NCBI RefSeq assembly: GCF_000737335.2
Contig: NZ_JMCC02000029.1
Location: 124,001 to 188,000 of the forward strand
Direction of reading: 5' to 3'
Source of the DNA: Enhygromyxa salina
Lineage (GTDB): Bacteria; Myxococcota_A; Polyangia; Nannocystales; Nannocystaceae
DNA: 64,000 bases
A program made the translations under genes and the position numbers. Positions within the stretch are counted from its first letter, which is position 1. The number at the start of each line of letters is the position of its first letter. A model generated the notes under the pieces. That model did no database searches, was not told where the DNA came from, and was given only the letters and a program-made list of their open reading frames with translations. This document shows positions 7,518 to 16,427 of this stretch, piece by piece.

Positions 7518-8489
7518 ATGATCCAACCTTCGACCCTTCGCGCGATGGCGCTGTTCACGCTTGGGACCGCGGCGCTGTTCGGCTGTACCGAGCCCTCTGG
7601 CACGCCTACGCCCGCGGTCGAACCCCACCCGCCCGCTGCCCAGGTTGCCGACCCAACTCCCAGCGAGGACCCGGCCGTGCTGGCGACGGGCGATCCCGCG
7701 GCGGTTGGTGAAGAAGAGGCAGCAGCCGACGCCGTCGCGGTTGGTGACGAGGTCGAAGCTGGCGAAGAAGCCCCAGAAGAACCAGTCGCGTTGCTCGAGC
7801 CGCGTCGGGTGCTGATCGTCGGTTCATCACTGGCTGCGACTGGGTTCGGCGCGGTGCTCGAGGACATGCTCGACGCCAACCCGGACATCGTCGCCTACCG
7901 CAAGGCCAAGAGCGCCTCGGGGCTGTCGCGTCCAGACTTCTTTGACTGGGATGATCAGGGCAAGCGCCAGGTCGAGTTCCGCAAGCCTGATCTGGTGATC
8001 GTGTTCATGGGCGCCAACGATGGCCAGGACATTGCGCCATGGAAGAGCGAGAGCCGCGTGGTGTGGGACACCGACGGCTGGCCGGCGGCCTACCGTGGCC
8101 GCGTCGACAATTTCTTGGCAAGCGTCACGACGCCAGTTGAAGGCGAAGACGGCGCACAGGTGCTGTGGCTCAGCCTGCCACGCGTCACCAGCCCTAGCCT
8201 GGAGCGCAAGCTGAAGGTGATCCGCGAGATCCACGAGCAGGGCGTCGGCGCGCTCGGTGACGCTGGTCTATACTTGGACACCAACCAATATTTGATCGAT
8301 GACCAGGGTGCTTTGCTAAAGACCATCAAGGTCAAGGGCAAGCAGCAGGAGCTTCGCAGCGAGGATGGTGTCCACTTCACCATGTCGGGCTGCGAGTACC
8401 TGGCCGCCAAGATCTACCCAGACGTGCTCGTTGCGCTCGGGTTGCCAGCCGAGCCCTCCAGCGAACCATCATCCGAACCAAGCGAATGA
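7518..8489 (+). CDS. SGNH-hydrolase (DUF459-like) lipoprotein
   Basis: 323 residues from ATG 7518; the frame runs much further upstream but the signal peptide (LGTAALFGC lipobox) starts here. A Pro/Glu/Ala-rich spacer (residues ~25-95) precedes an SGNH/GDSL hydrolase domain: VLIVGSSLAATGFG holds the nucleophile serine block, VIVFMGANDGQD the Asn block, and DGVHFTMSGCEYLA the Asp/His block. DUF459-type enzymes act on acyl or acetyl groups of envelope polysaccharides. An envelope esterase role is inferred. The Glu/Pro/Ser tail (PSSEPSSEPSE) is repetitive. It ends 3 bp before the LysM/MepA gene, suggesting an envelope-maintenance operon. Confidence 0.8.
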   Translation: MIQPSTLRAMALFTLGTAALFGCTEPSGTPTPAVEPHPPAAQVADPTPSEDPAVLATGDPAAVGEEEAAADAVAVGDEVEAGEEAPEEPVALLEPRRVLIVGSSLAATGFGAVLEDMLDANPDIVAYRKAKSASGLSRPDFFDWDDQGKRQVEFRKPDLVIVFMGANDGQDIAPWKSESRVVWDTDGWPAAYRGRVDNFLASVTTPVEGEDGAQVLWLSLPRVTSPSLERKLKVIREIHEQGVGALGDAGLYLDTNQYLIDDQGALLKTIKVKGKQQELRSEDGVHFTMSGCEYLAAKIYPDVLVALGLPAEPSSEPSSEPSE

Positions 8490-8492
8490 TCA

Positions 8493-9986
8493 ATGCCGAG
8501 TGAGCCCGCGCGCGAGATCTCCCAACCCGAGCAGCCCTCCCTGGTCGCTGATGGTCGCCCTCGCTCGCGCTGGCTCGCGCTGACGCTGACCCTGGGTTGG
8601 GGCGTCGTCCTGCCGGGTGCAGCGATCGCTTCGCCGCCGGGCGATCGCAGCGGAGCCGCGACCGAGCTTGGGGATCTGCCCTCGCCCGAAGATCTCCCCG
8701 ATGTGCTGCCGGAGGTCACCCCCGAGTCGAGCCCACCCAAGCGGTCCGCGCCCAAGCAGCCGCCCGTCAACGACCAGCCGGAGCCCGAGTCCAGCGAGGA
8801 CGAGGACGAGGACGAAGGCGAAGGTGAAGGTGAAGGTGAAGGTGAGCCCGAGTCCATCGCGAGCGAGCCCGAGCCCGAGCCGGCCCAACAGCCCCAGGCC
8901 GCGGCCCCCAAGATCAAGAAGCTGAAGAAGCCCAAGTGGATCAAGCACACGATCCTTCCGGGCGAGCGCATCGATGACATCGCCACGCGCTACGACGTGC
9001 GCCGAGGCTCGCTGATCCGCTGGAACAAGCTCGACGAGAACAACCCAAAGCTGTTCGCCGGGCGCGACCTCGCGGTCTACACCAAGCACATCCCGCCGCC
9101 GCAGCAAAAGCTGATCTACACGGTCAAGCCCGGCGACACCTGGAACAAGATCGCCAGCGCGCACCACGTAGACGCAAATCTGCTGCGCTCGCGCTGGAAC
9201 TCCAAGGTCCCGCGCAAGTTCAAGGCGGGTCAAGAGCTGGTGATCTGGGTTGATCCGCTGAACAGCCCCGACTTGCTGCGCGAGCCCGACGAGCCCCGAA
9301 CCAAGGCCAGCGGGGGCACCAGCGCTAGGTCGGCGAGCACGGCCAGCGCCGCCAGCACGGCCTCGGTCTCGGCAGCCAAGCTGCCGCTGGTCAAGATCAA
9401 GACCGGCTCGGTCTCGGTCGGCAAGCCCAACCGCGGCAAGATCGTCAACCCGCTCGCGCTGCCCGAGAACAAGGTTCTCTACACCATACGCAAGCCCGAC
9501 GAGTGCTACGGCAGCAGCCACACGCTGCACAATTTACAGCTGGCGATCGCCAACTTTCGGCGCGCGACTGGGTTCAACGGCGATCTCGTGATTGGGGCGA
9601 TCAGCAAGCGGGGCGGCGGCCGCCTCAAGCCGCACTCCTCGCACCAGAGCGGCCGCGACGTCGACGTGCGGCTCCCCGTCAAGTCGGCCAGCGGCTCGTC
9701 GGACAACATCGACGACGTCGACTGGGACGCGACCTGGTCGCTGATCCAAGCGCTCGTCTCGACCGGTGAGGTCCAGTACATCTTCTTGAGCACGAGCCGG
9801 CAAAAGCGGCTCTACAAGGCCGCGAAGCGGGCGGGTGCCAGCAAGGACATGCTCGAGCGGACGATCCAGTATCCCAGCGGCTCGGGGACGAACCATGGGA
9901 TCGTGCGCAACGCGAGCGGTCACACGGCGCACTTTCACGTCCGCTTCAACTGCGCCGCCAACGAAACCCGCTGCGAATCGTACTGA
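8493..9986 (+). CDS. LysM-containing MepA-like murein endopeptidase
   Basis: 497 residues. An N-terminal signal/anchor segment (LALTLTLGWGVVLPGAAIA) is followed by an acidic spacer with an EGEGEGEGE run encoded by a hexamer repeat, then two LysM domains (about 150-197 and 207-250; KPGDTWNKIASAHHVDANLL is typical) that bind peptidoglycan. The C-terminal domain matches penicillin-insensitive murein endopeptidase: HSSHQSGRDVDVR near 380 and HTAHFHVRF near 476 supply the zinc ligands. MepA cleaves D-Ala-mDAP crosslinks. Fusion to LysM domains is common in myxobacteria. It follows the SGNH hydrolase gene by 3 bp; an R2 repeat begins 5 bp after its stop. Confidence 0.9.
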   Translation: MPSEPAREISQPEQPSLVADGRPRSRWLALTLTLGWGVVLPGAAIASPPGDRSGAATELGDLPSPEDLPDVLPEVTPESSPPKRSAPKQPPVNDQPEPESSEDEDEDEGEGEGEGEGEPESIASEPEPEPAQQPQAAAPKIKKLKKPKWIKHTILPGERIDDIATRYDVRRGSLIRWNKLDENNPKLFAGRDLAVYTKHIPPPQQKLIYTVKPGDTWNKIASAHHVDANLLRSRWNSKVPRKFKAGQELVIWVDPLNSPDLLREPDEPRTKASGGTSARSASTASAASTASVSAAKLPLVKIKTGSVSVGKPNRGKIVNPLALPENKVLYTIRKPDECYGSSHTLHNLQLAIANFRRATGFNGDLVIGAISKRGGGRLKPHSSHQSGRDVDVRLPVKSASGSSDNIDDVDWDATWSLIQALVSTGEVQYIFLSTSRQKRLYKAAKRAGASKDMLERTIQYPSGSGTNHGIVRNASGHTAHFHVRFNCAANETRCESY

Positions 9987-9991
9987 CCTTT

Positions 9992-10132
9992 ACCCCCACA
10001 TAGGCCTTCGCACTTCGCCGACTGCAGCCGCTGGCGCGTCTGGTCGCTTCGCTCCTCGGGGCTGTTTGTTCGCGGGCGCATGTGTGGCCCCCTGGAAGGG
10101 GGCTCGGGTGGCTTCGGCGAACGGCCTTTTTT
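9992..10132 (+). repeat. R2 dispersed element, copy 1
   Basis: Begins acccccacataggccttcg five bases after the mepA-like stop codon, continues cttcgccgactgcagccgct, cgcttcgctcctcggggctg and catgtgtggccccc-type sequence, and ends with the hairpin ccccctggaaggggg and, further on, a T-run. The same order is found in copies 2, 4 and 5. Frames across it give spurious peptides. Confidence 0.85.
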
Positions 10133-10134
10133 AG

Positions 10135-10258
10135 ACCCCCACATAGGCCTTCGCACTTCGCCGACTGCAGCCGCTGGCGCGTCGCTCCTCGGGGCTGTTT
10201 GGTCGCATCCGTATGTGTGGCCCCCTGGGAGGGGGCTCGGGTGGCTTCGGCGGACGGG
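10135..10258 (+). repeat. R2 dispersed element, copy 2
   Basis: Tandem to copy 1, separated by 2 bp. It lacks about 10 bases of the cgtctggtcgcttcgctcc part but keeps the gacccccacat start, the atgtgtggccccct block and its hairpin partner gagggggct. Confidence 0.85.
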
Positions 10259-10263
10259 TACCT

Positions 10264-10350
10264 ACAGGGCCTCGCCGACTGCAGTTGGTCGCTTCGCTCC
10301 CTCGGGGGACGTGTGTTCGCAACGGCATGTGTGGGGCGGCTGGAAGCACC
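10264..10350 (+). repeat. R2 dispersed element, degenerate copy 3
   Basis: Retains cctcgccgactgcag, ggtcgcttcgctccctcggg and gcatgtgtgggg, but has lost the start and the terminator hairpin. Three R2 copies in a row fill the space between the MepA-like gene and the acyl-CoA dehydrogenase gene. Confidence 0.7.
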
Positions 10351-10444
10351 TCGTGTCCGGGGTTGCGCGACGTGCGGAAAGAAATCTGGGGGGTGTTGAC
10401 TCGCGGAGGCTCTGCTTGGGTTCGGCGTGGTATTCGATCGGCGC

Positions 10445-11629
10445 ATGGACCCGCGCACCTACTTGCTGAGCATCGACCACTTGCTCGACGATGACGAGCG
10501 GCTGACCTGGAAGGCCGCTCGCGACTTTTGCCAGTCGCGGGTCATGCCCGTGATCGAGCAACACTACGAAGCTGGCACCTTCCCCAAGGAGCTGATCCCC
10601 GAGTTTGCGGAGATGGGGTTTCTGGGGTGCTCGATCGAGGGCTATGGCTGCGCTGGGCTCAACCCGGTCGCGTACGGCACGATCATGATCGAGCTCGAGC
10701 GCGTCGACTCGGGGATCCGCTCGTTTTGCTCGGTCCAGACCGCGCTGGCGATGTACCCGATCTCTGCCTACGGGACCGAAGAGCAAAAGCAGCGGTGGTT
10801 GCCACGCATGGCCGCGGGTGAGCTGATCGGCTGCTTTGGGCTGACCGAGCCCAACTCTGGCTCGGACCCGGGCTCGATGCGGACCCACGCCAAGCAAGAC
10901 GGCGAGGGCGGCGACTACATCCTCAATGGTCAAAAAATGTGGATCACCAACAGCCCGATCTCGGACCTGTGTGTGGTCTGGGCCCAGACCTTGGACCACG
11001 GCTCGAGCACGCCAGTGATCCGCGGCTTCGTGGTCGAGCGGGACATGGCCGGGCTGAGCACGCCCGAGACCCACGGCAAGCTGAGCCTGCGCGCGTCGAT
11101 CACCGGCGAGATCGTGCTCGACGAGGTTCGCGTGCCCAAGGACAACATGTTGCCAGGCGTGCGCGGGCTCAAGGGGCCGCTGAGCTGTCTGACCCAGGCG
11201 CGCTATGGGATCGGCTGGGGGGCCGTCGGCGCGGCCATGGATGTCTACGAGCGGGCGCGTCAGTACACCCTGGATCGCGTGCAGTTCGGCCGGCCCATCG
11301 CGGGCTTTCAGCTGACCCAACAAAAGCTCGTCGAGCTCCACAACGAGATCGGCAAGGGCTTGCTGCTCGCCCATCACTTTGGTCGGCTCAAGCAGGCGGG
11401 CCAGCTCGATCCAGCCCAGGTCAGCTACCTCAAGCGCGACAACGTGCGCATGGCTCGTGAGGCGGCCAAGACCGCGCGGACGATGCTTGGTGGCAATGGG
11501 ATCATGGGCGAGTTCCACATCATGCGGCACCTGTGCAACCTCGAGACGGTGTTCACCTACGAGGGCACCCACGAGATCCACACCCTGGCCATTGGTAGGG
11601 CGCTCACGGGCTTGAGCGCGTTCTCCTGA
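10445..11629 (+). CDS. gcdH: Acyl-CoA dehydrogenase, glutaryl-CoA dehydrogenase type
   Basis: 394 residues from ATG 10445 (an in-frame GTG at 10427 is less likely). All acyl-CoA dehydrogenase signatures are present: CFGLTEPNSGSDPGSM, KMWITNSPISDLCVVWA and the FAD/dimer segment QFGRPIAGFQLTQQKL; the catalytic glutamate is in FTYEGTHEIHTLAIGRALTG near residue 370, and this YEGTHEIH context is that of glutaryl-CoA dehydrogenase, which oxidises and decarboxylates glutaryl-CoA to crotonyl-CoA in lysine and tryptophan breakdown. Starts 94 bp after R2 copy 3; the metallophosphoesterase gene follows 11 bp after its stop. The subfamily is likely, but other short-chain specificities are possible. Confidence 0.85.
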   Translation: MDPRTYLLSIDHLLDDDERLTWKAARDFCQSRVMPVIEQHYEAGTFPKELIPEFAEMGFLGCSIEGYGCAGLNPVAYGTIMIELERVDSGIRSFCSVQTALAMYPISAYGTEEQKQRWLPRMAAGELIGCFGLTEPNSGSDPGSMRTHAKQDGEGGDYILNGQKMWITNSPISDLCVVWAQTLDHGSSTPVIRGFVVERDMAGLSTPETHGKLSLRASITGEIVLDEVRVPKDNMLPGVRGLKGPLSCLTQARYGIGWGAVGAAMDVYERARQYTLDRVQFGRPIAGFQLTQQKLVELHNEIGKGLLLAHHFGRLKQAGQLDPAQVSYLKRDNVRMAREAAKTARTMLGGNGIMGEFHIMRHLCNLETVFTYEGTHEIHTLAIGRALTGLSAFS

Positions 11630-11640
11630 GTCACCCAGGC

Positions 11641-12480
11641 ATGGCAGGTCGGGTTCGGATCTTGCCCGCGCGTGGGCAGCTGCTGATCTCGACGGATCTG
11701 CACGGCAACCATGAAGACTTTCGGCGGCTGCGCGCGGTGTTCTTTGCCCTGCGCGAGGCGGCCGAGCGCCCGGATCTCGTGCACTGGGCGTCGCTCGGCG
11801 ATCTCGTTCACGGGCCCAGCCCGGTCGCGCGCCGACGTGACGCGCTGCGGTTTGGCTACCCCGACCAGAGCCCCGAGCTGGTCGAGGCGATGATCGAGCT
11901 GCGCGAGCGCTTCCCCGATAATTTTCACCTGCTGCTTGGCAACCATGACCACGGTCACATCGGCGGGCCGCACACCAGCAAGTTCTACGTCGACGAGGTC
12001 GAGATGCTCGAGCGGCGGATGTCGGCCAAGGCGATCGAGCGCATGCACGCGTTGTTTCGCGGGGCGCTGCTGGCCGTCGCCGCGCCGTGTGGTCTGCTGC
12101 TGTGTCATGGCTCGCCCGACGAACAGATCCCCTCGCTAGAACAGCTCGACGCGCTCGAACCTTCAGGCGATGACGAGCTGGCCCAGCGATCGATGCTGCG
12201 CACGCTGCTGACCAGCTACGGCCAGCCGCGCGAGTCGACAAGCAAGCTGCTTGGGCAGCTCTCGCGGCCACAGTTGCAGCTGCGCGTGGTCGTGCATGGC
12301 CACGACGTCGACCTCGACGGCTGGTACACGGAGCACGGCAACCAAGCTTGTCCCGTGCTGTTTGGCGCGCCGCCGGCCAAGCGACGCTACTTGGTGGTGG
12401 ATCTTGGCGCTCGCTACGACCAAGCGCAGGACCTGCGCGACGGAGCCGAGGTCCGTCATCTGTATCCCGAGTTGGTGTGA
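11641..12480 (+). CDS. Calcineurin-like metallophosphoesterase
   Basis: 279 residues with the full metallophosphoesterase motif set: TDLHGN (residues 18-23), GDLVHG near 53, GNHDHG near 100, LLCHGSP near 155 and VVHGHD near 218. These bind two metals and catalyse phosphoester hydrolysis; family members act on proteins, nucleotides or nucleic acids. No signal peptide, so cytoplasmic. It starts 11 bp after the acyl-CoA dehydrogenase gene and may share its transcript, though no functional link is evident. The substrate cannot be read from the sequence; bis(5'-nucleosyl)-tetraphosphatase or protein phosphatase activities are both possible. Confidence 0.85.
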   Translation: MAGRVRILPARGQLLISTDLHGNHEDFRRLRAVFFALREAAERPDLVHWASLGDLVHGPSPVARRRDALRFGYPDQSPELVEAMIELRERFPDNFHLLLGNHDHGHIGGPHTSKFYVDEVEMLERRMSAKAIERMHALFRGALLAVAAPCGLLLCHGSPDEQIPSLEQLDALEPSGDDELAQRSMLRTLLTSYGQPRESTSKLLGQLSRPQLQLRVVVHGHDVDLDGWYTEHGNQACPVLFGAPPAKRRYLVVDLGARYDQAQDLRDGAEVRHLYPELV

Positions 12481-12565
12481 CACCCGCGTCTTGGTGGCGA
12501 TACGCTGGGGATAGCTGCAAAAGAACACGCCTCCAGCGAAGATCGTTGGCGTGGCCGCGCCCGGC

Positions 12566-14320
12566 ATGCAGACTACCAAAGCTGTCATGACTTACGCCTC
12601 TTCGTCCCTGATCTCCCGTCCGTTCACTCGTCTGTTCGCGCTGGCCTTGCCGCCCATGCTCGCGCTCGCGGCCGGGTCCCCCCAGACCGCCGACGCCTGC
12701 GGTGGGACCTTCTGTGATGCCGGCCCGCAGGTGATGCCGGTCGATCAAACCGGCGAGAGCATCATTTTTTGGATCGACGAGAGCGGCAGCGAGCCCTACA
12801 CGGAAGCGCACATTCAGATCCAATACGAAGGCGACGCCGAGCGCTTCGCGTGGATCATCCCGGTGATGGAAGTGCCCGAGGTGTTGGTTGGCTCGCAGGC
12901 GCTGTTCGACAACATGCTGCAGGCGACGGTCCCGACCTTCACGATCAACACCACCTCGATCGGGGACTGCGGGGGGTCGTTTGGGATCGGCTGCGCGTCC
13001 GCTGACTTGGCCGGTGGTGACCGCAACGAGGGCTTCAGCTCCGGCGACGGTGGCGACGGCGCCGACACCAACGACGGACCCGAGATCCTCGATCGCGGGT
13101 TCGCGGGCGCGTTCGAGTACGTGACGCTGAGCGGTGACACCATCGAGGAGGTCACCGATTGGCTCGACCAGGCCGGCTACGCGCAAGACCCCGACGCGCC
13201 GCCGATCCTCGAAGAGTACTTGGAAGAGGGCTTTGTGTTCGTCGCGGTCAAGCTGGCGAGCGGGGCGGGGGTCGATGAGATCCACCCGCTGGCGGTCCGC
13301 TATCCCGGCGTCGAGCCCTGCATTCCGATCCGGCTGACGCGGATCGCGGCGGTCGACGACATGGCGATCCGGGCGTTCTTCTTGGGTGACACGCGGGTCG
13401 CCCCGCAGAACTGGCCGCACGTGGAGATCAACCACTCGCGCTTTGACTGGGTCAACGGGCCCAGCACCAACTACAACGAGATCGTCAGCCTCGCGATCGA
13501 CGAGGCCGGCGGCCGCGGGTTCGTCACCGAGTACTCGGGGACCGACGCGATCATCTCGACCTCGGGCGTGTTCGAGGCCAGCTGGAGCGTGACGGCGCTG
13601 CAAGACATCGCGGCGGTCGACGTCGTCGATGAGCTGACCTCGCAGAACCTGATGACCTGCGACGGGCTCGAGTGCACCTTCCGGCACCCGCAGGTCGAGG
13701 CGCTGCTGAACATCTACCTGCCCGCGCCCGACGGCATCGCGGCCCACACGTACTGGAGCTGCGTGTCGTGCTACGAGGGGTTGATCGATCAGACCGCGTG
13801 GGGCACCCAGCCCGGCTTCTCGGCTGATTTCGAGGCGCGGATCTACGGCCCGGCCCAGCACGCGATCGACATGCTCGATAACGCGACCGTGTTGACCCGC
13901 CTGTTCACGCTGCTCTCGCCCCACGAGATGATCGAGGATCCGCTGTTTCACGAGGCCAGCGGGCTGCCAACGGTCGACAACAACATCGGCGCGACGCGGG
14001 TCAACGACTGCGACGGCGGGCCGTCCTATATCGAGCTGCCCGACGGTCGCACGATCGCGCTCGACGACGGCGGGTCGATGCCTGATCTAGACGGCAACCC
14101 GGCGGCGCTGCGGATCGAGCAGGTCCCGATGATGGGCCCGCCGCAGGTCGAGCTCGACAACGCCGGCGACATCGACGGGGCGCTCGCCAACTGGAACGAC
14201 TCGCAGCTGCGCGGCCCCAGCTCCGGCTGCACGATCCAGCGGCTGGGCTTGCAGGGGATGTTTGGGATGCTGGGGATCTTCGGGATCGCCTGGTTCAACC
14301 GCCGAAAGCGGCTTAGCTAG
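12566..14320 (+). CDS. DUF2330-domain secreted protein
   Basis: 584 residues from ATG 12566 (ATG 12587 and GTG 12551 are alternatives). A signal peptide (LFALALPPMLALAAG) is followed by DACGGTFCD, the cysteine-rich opening typical of DUF2330 proteins of myxobacteria and other bacteria, and VMPVDQTGESIIFWID. The end has a cysteine (SSGCTIQ), a hydrophobic stretch (LQGMFGMLGIFGIAWF) and a basic tail (NRRKRLS), so it resembles a C-terminal sorting signal of the MYXO-CTERM kind. Function is unknown; surface localisation is inferred. Its stop shares a CTAG tetranucleotide with the stop of the converging SppA-like gene. Confidence 0.8.
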   Translation: MQTTKAVMTYASSSLISRPFTRLFALALPPMLALAAGSPQTADACGGTFCDAGPQVMPVDQTGESIIFWIDESGSEPYTEAHIQIQYEGDAERFAWIIPVMEVPEVLVGSQALFDNMLQATVPTFTINTTSIGDCGGSFGIGCASADLAGGDRNEGFSSGDGGDGADTNDGPEILDRGFAGAFEYVTLSGDTIEEVTDWLDQAGYAQDPDAPPILEEYLEEGFVFVAVKLASGAGVDEIHPLAVRYPGVEPCIPIRLTRIAAVDDMAIRAFFLGDTRVAPQNWPHVEINHSRFDWVNGPSTNYNEIVSLAIDEAGGRGFVTEYSGTDAIISTSGVFEASWSVTALQDIAAVDVVDELTSQNLMTCDGLECTFRHPQVEALLNIYLPAPDGIAAHTYWSCVSCYEGLIDQTAWGTQPGFSADFEARIYGPAQHAIDMLDNATVLTRLFTLLSPHEMIEDPLFHEASGLPTVDNNIGATRVNDCDGGPSYIELPDGRTIALDDGGSMPDLDGNPAALRIEQVPMMGPPQVELDNAGDIDGALANWNDSQLRGPSSGCTIQRLGLQGMFGMLGIFGIAWFNRRKRLS

Positions 14321-16305
14321 CGGACCGCTTGGGTCCACTCGACCGCCCACACCGTGCTGCCCTGCAGCGCGACGGTGGTCCGCAGCGACGCGCGGACGGC
14401 CTCGATCCACGGCCGCCCCTCGGGCCCAACGCTGGCGGCGAGCTCGTCGATGACCATCCCGAGCCCGATCGGGAGCGAGTCGGCCCGCGCCCCCGCTTGC
14501 ACGGCCACGAGCTGCTCGAAGCTGCCCAGGATGTCCTTGATCGTGGGCTCGCCCGGGTACACCTCGAGGCCGACGTCAGGCTCGACCTTGCCAAGCTTGG
14601 TCGCGGCCGCCAGCGCTTGCTCGAGCCCGCCAAGCTCGTCGACGAGGCCCCGCTCCTTGGCAGCGACGCCGGTCCACACGCGACCTTGGGCGATCTCGTG
14701 GACGGCGTCGCGATCCATGTTGCGACCGGCAGCGACGCGCTCGACGAACACGTCGTAGGTCTGCTCCATCATCGCGTAGACGATCGTGCGCTCTTCGGGG
14801 GTCCACGCCTGCATCGGTGACCACAGCAGCGCGTGCTCGCCCTTGGTCACCGCGAAGCTCTTGATCCCAAAGCTCTCGAGCGCCTTGCCGAGCACCAGCT
14901 TGCCCCCCACGACGCCGATCGATCCGGTCACGGTGTCGGTGTCGGCGTAGATCTGGTTGGCCCCCGCGGCGATGTAGTAGCCGCCCGAAGCCGCGACGCC
15001 GGCCATGGACACGACGACGGGCTTGCTCGCTTTGAGCCGCTCGACCGCGTGCCAGATCTGCTCGGAGGCCTGCGCGGAGCCGCCGCCAGAGTCGATGCGC
15101 AAGACCACGGCGGCGACCTTGTCGTCGGCGGCGAGCCGGTCGAGCACGGGCACGAGCTGACCCGAGGCGATCTCGCTGGTGGCCCCGAGCGCGCCGCCGC
15201 CCTTGCCGTCAATGATGTTGCCGACCGCGTAGACCAGCGCGACGTGCGGCTTGCTCGGGCGCTTGGGCCCCGACATCCCCAAGAAGCGCTGCAGCGCGAG
15301 CGGGTCCGACCAGGGCTTGTCCTGCAGCGTGACGTTCTTCCACCCGCGCTCGCCGCTGACCCGAGCCAAGAACGGCTCCCACGCCTCGACCTTGTCGATC
15401 AGGCCGCCCTCGGCTGCGCTCTCGGAGGTGAACAGAGCTTGGTCGATCCACCCGCGGACCTCCTCTTCGCTGGCGCCCCGACCCTGCGCGATGCCGCTGA
15501 CCATGGTCACGTAGGCCTGATCCACCAGGGCGCCAAGGGTCTCGAGCATCTCGGGCGAGGGCGCGTCGCGGGTCAACGGCTCGGCCGCCCCCTTGAACGC
15601 GCCGACATGCAGGAAGTCCGCTTGGACCTCGAGCTTGTCGAGCAGGCCCTTGAGGTGCACGGGCGTGGCGGCGGGGCCGGGCACCATCAAGGTGCCGACC
15701 GGGACCATCGCCAGCTCGTCACAGACCGAGAGCAGGTAGTAGCTGGTGTTGCTGAGCGACTCGGCGTGGCAGTGGAGCTTGCGGGCGCCGTCAGCCTTGA
15801 AGTCGACCAAGGCCGCGCGCAGCTCGACGCCGCGGGCCATGTCCATGCTCAGATCCCCAACCCGCAGCACCAGGCCCTCGAGCTTTGGCTCGGCCGCGAG
15901 CTCGTCGAGCTTGTCGAGCAGCGCCCTGGTTCGCACGCTGCCACCGCCGCCACCCGCGAACGCCAGCGGATCAAACACCTCCACCTCGCCGACGCTGCCC
16001 GAGAGCTTCAGCACCCGCAGGTGCGGTTGATCGGCCGCGTAGTTGGGCGACTGCTTGGGCGGATCGTAGGGCCCTGGCTCGTCGAGCTTCTTGGTGAACA
16101 TCGCCGCCAAGGGGTTGTTGGCGAGGCCCGAGAGCGGGTTGCTGTCGTCGTCGTCGTCTTTGTCCTGGTCGTCCTTGTCGTCTTTGCCTTTGTCTTTGTC
16201 CTCGTCGTTCGAGGAGGACCCGGCGGGCGCGTCTTTCGACGACCCGTCACAGGCGGGCAGGCAAAGCAGACAGGAGGCGGCGAGGACGAGGCTGATCTTG
16301 CGCAT
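14317..16305 (-). CDS. sppA: SppA-family signal peptide peptidase, predicted lipoprotein
   Basis: 662 residues from ATG 16305. Instead of the usual N-terminal membrane helix it has a lipoprotein signal (LVLAASCLLCLPAC) and a highly charged spacer rich in Asp and Lys (residues ~30-60). Two tandem SppA/ClpP-like domains follow: the catalytic lysine lies in GAFKGAAEPLTRD near residue 236 and the catalytic serine in VAASGGYYIAAGAN near 437, the same arrangement as E. coli SppA (Lys209, Ser409). SppA degrades cleaved signal peptides in the membrane. Asp at +2 after the lipid cysteine would mean inner-membrane retention in E. coli; whether that rule holds here is uncertain. Confidence 0.9.
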   Translation of the reverse strand: MRKISLVLAASCLLCLPACDGSSKDAPAGSSSNDEDKDKGKDDKDDQDKDDDDDSNPLSGLANNPLAAMFTKKLDEPGPYDPPKQSPNYAADQPHLRVLKLSGSVGEVEVFDPLAFAGGGGGSVRTRALLDKLDELAAEPKLEGLVLRVGDLSMDMARGVELRAALVDFKADGARKLHCHAESLSNTSYYLLSVCDELAMVPVGTLMVPGPAATPVHLKGLLDKLEVQADFLHVGAFKGAAEPLTRDAPSPEMLETLGALVDQAYVTMVSGIAQGRGASEEEVRGWIDQALFTSESAAEGGLIDKVEAWEPFLARVSGERGWKNVTLQDKPWSDPLALQRFLGMSGPKRPSKPHVALVYAVGNIIDGKGGGALGATSEIASGQLVPVLDRLAADDKVAAVVLRIDSGGGSAQASEQIWHAVERLKASKPVVVSMAGVAASGGYYIAAGANQIYADTDTVTGSIGVVGGKLVLGKALESFGIKSFAVTKGEHALLWSPMQAWTPEERTIVYAMMEQTYDVFVERVAAGRNMDRDAVHEIAQGRVWTGVAAKERGLVDELGGLEQALAAATKLGKVEPDVGLEVYPGEPTIKDILGSFEQLVAVQAGARADSLPIGLGMVIDELAASVGPEGRPWIEAVRASLRTTVALQGSTVWAVEWTQAVR

Positions 16306-16427
16306 GGGTGACTCGTGGGCTGCGGGCCGTGCGAGCTTCGCACAAGATTGCGCCACCCAGCGGCGCGCCAGACAAGCGCGAGCGCGACCGATTCCCGCTC
16401 GCTGCGTCAGCGCGTATGGTCCGGCGC

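Noticed and set aside
9992..10260. Open frames across the R2 copies giving similar peptides
   Set aside because: They arise from the repeated DNA, lack start context and differ in frame between copies.
10262..13951. A 1229-codon open frame on the minus strand
   Set aside because: It lies antisense to the acyl-CoA dehydrogenase, metallophosphoesterase and DUF2330 genes; its translation is a high-GC shadow with no domain.
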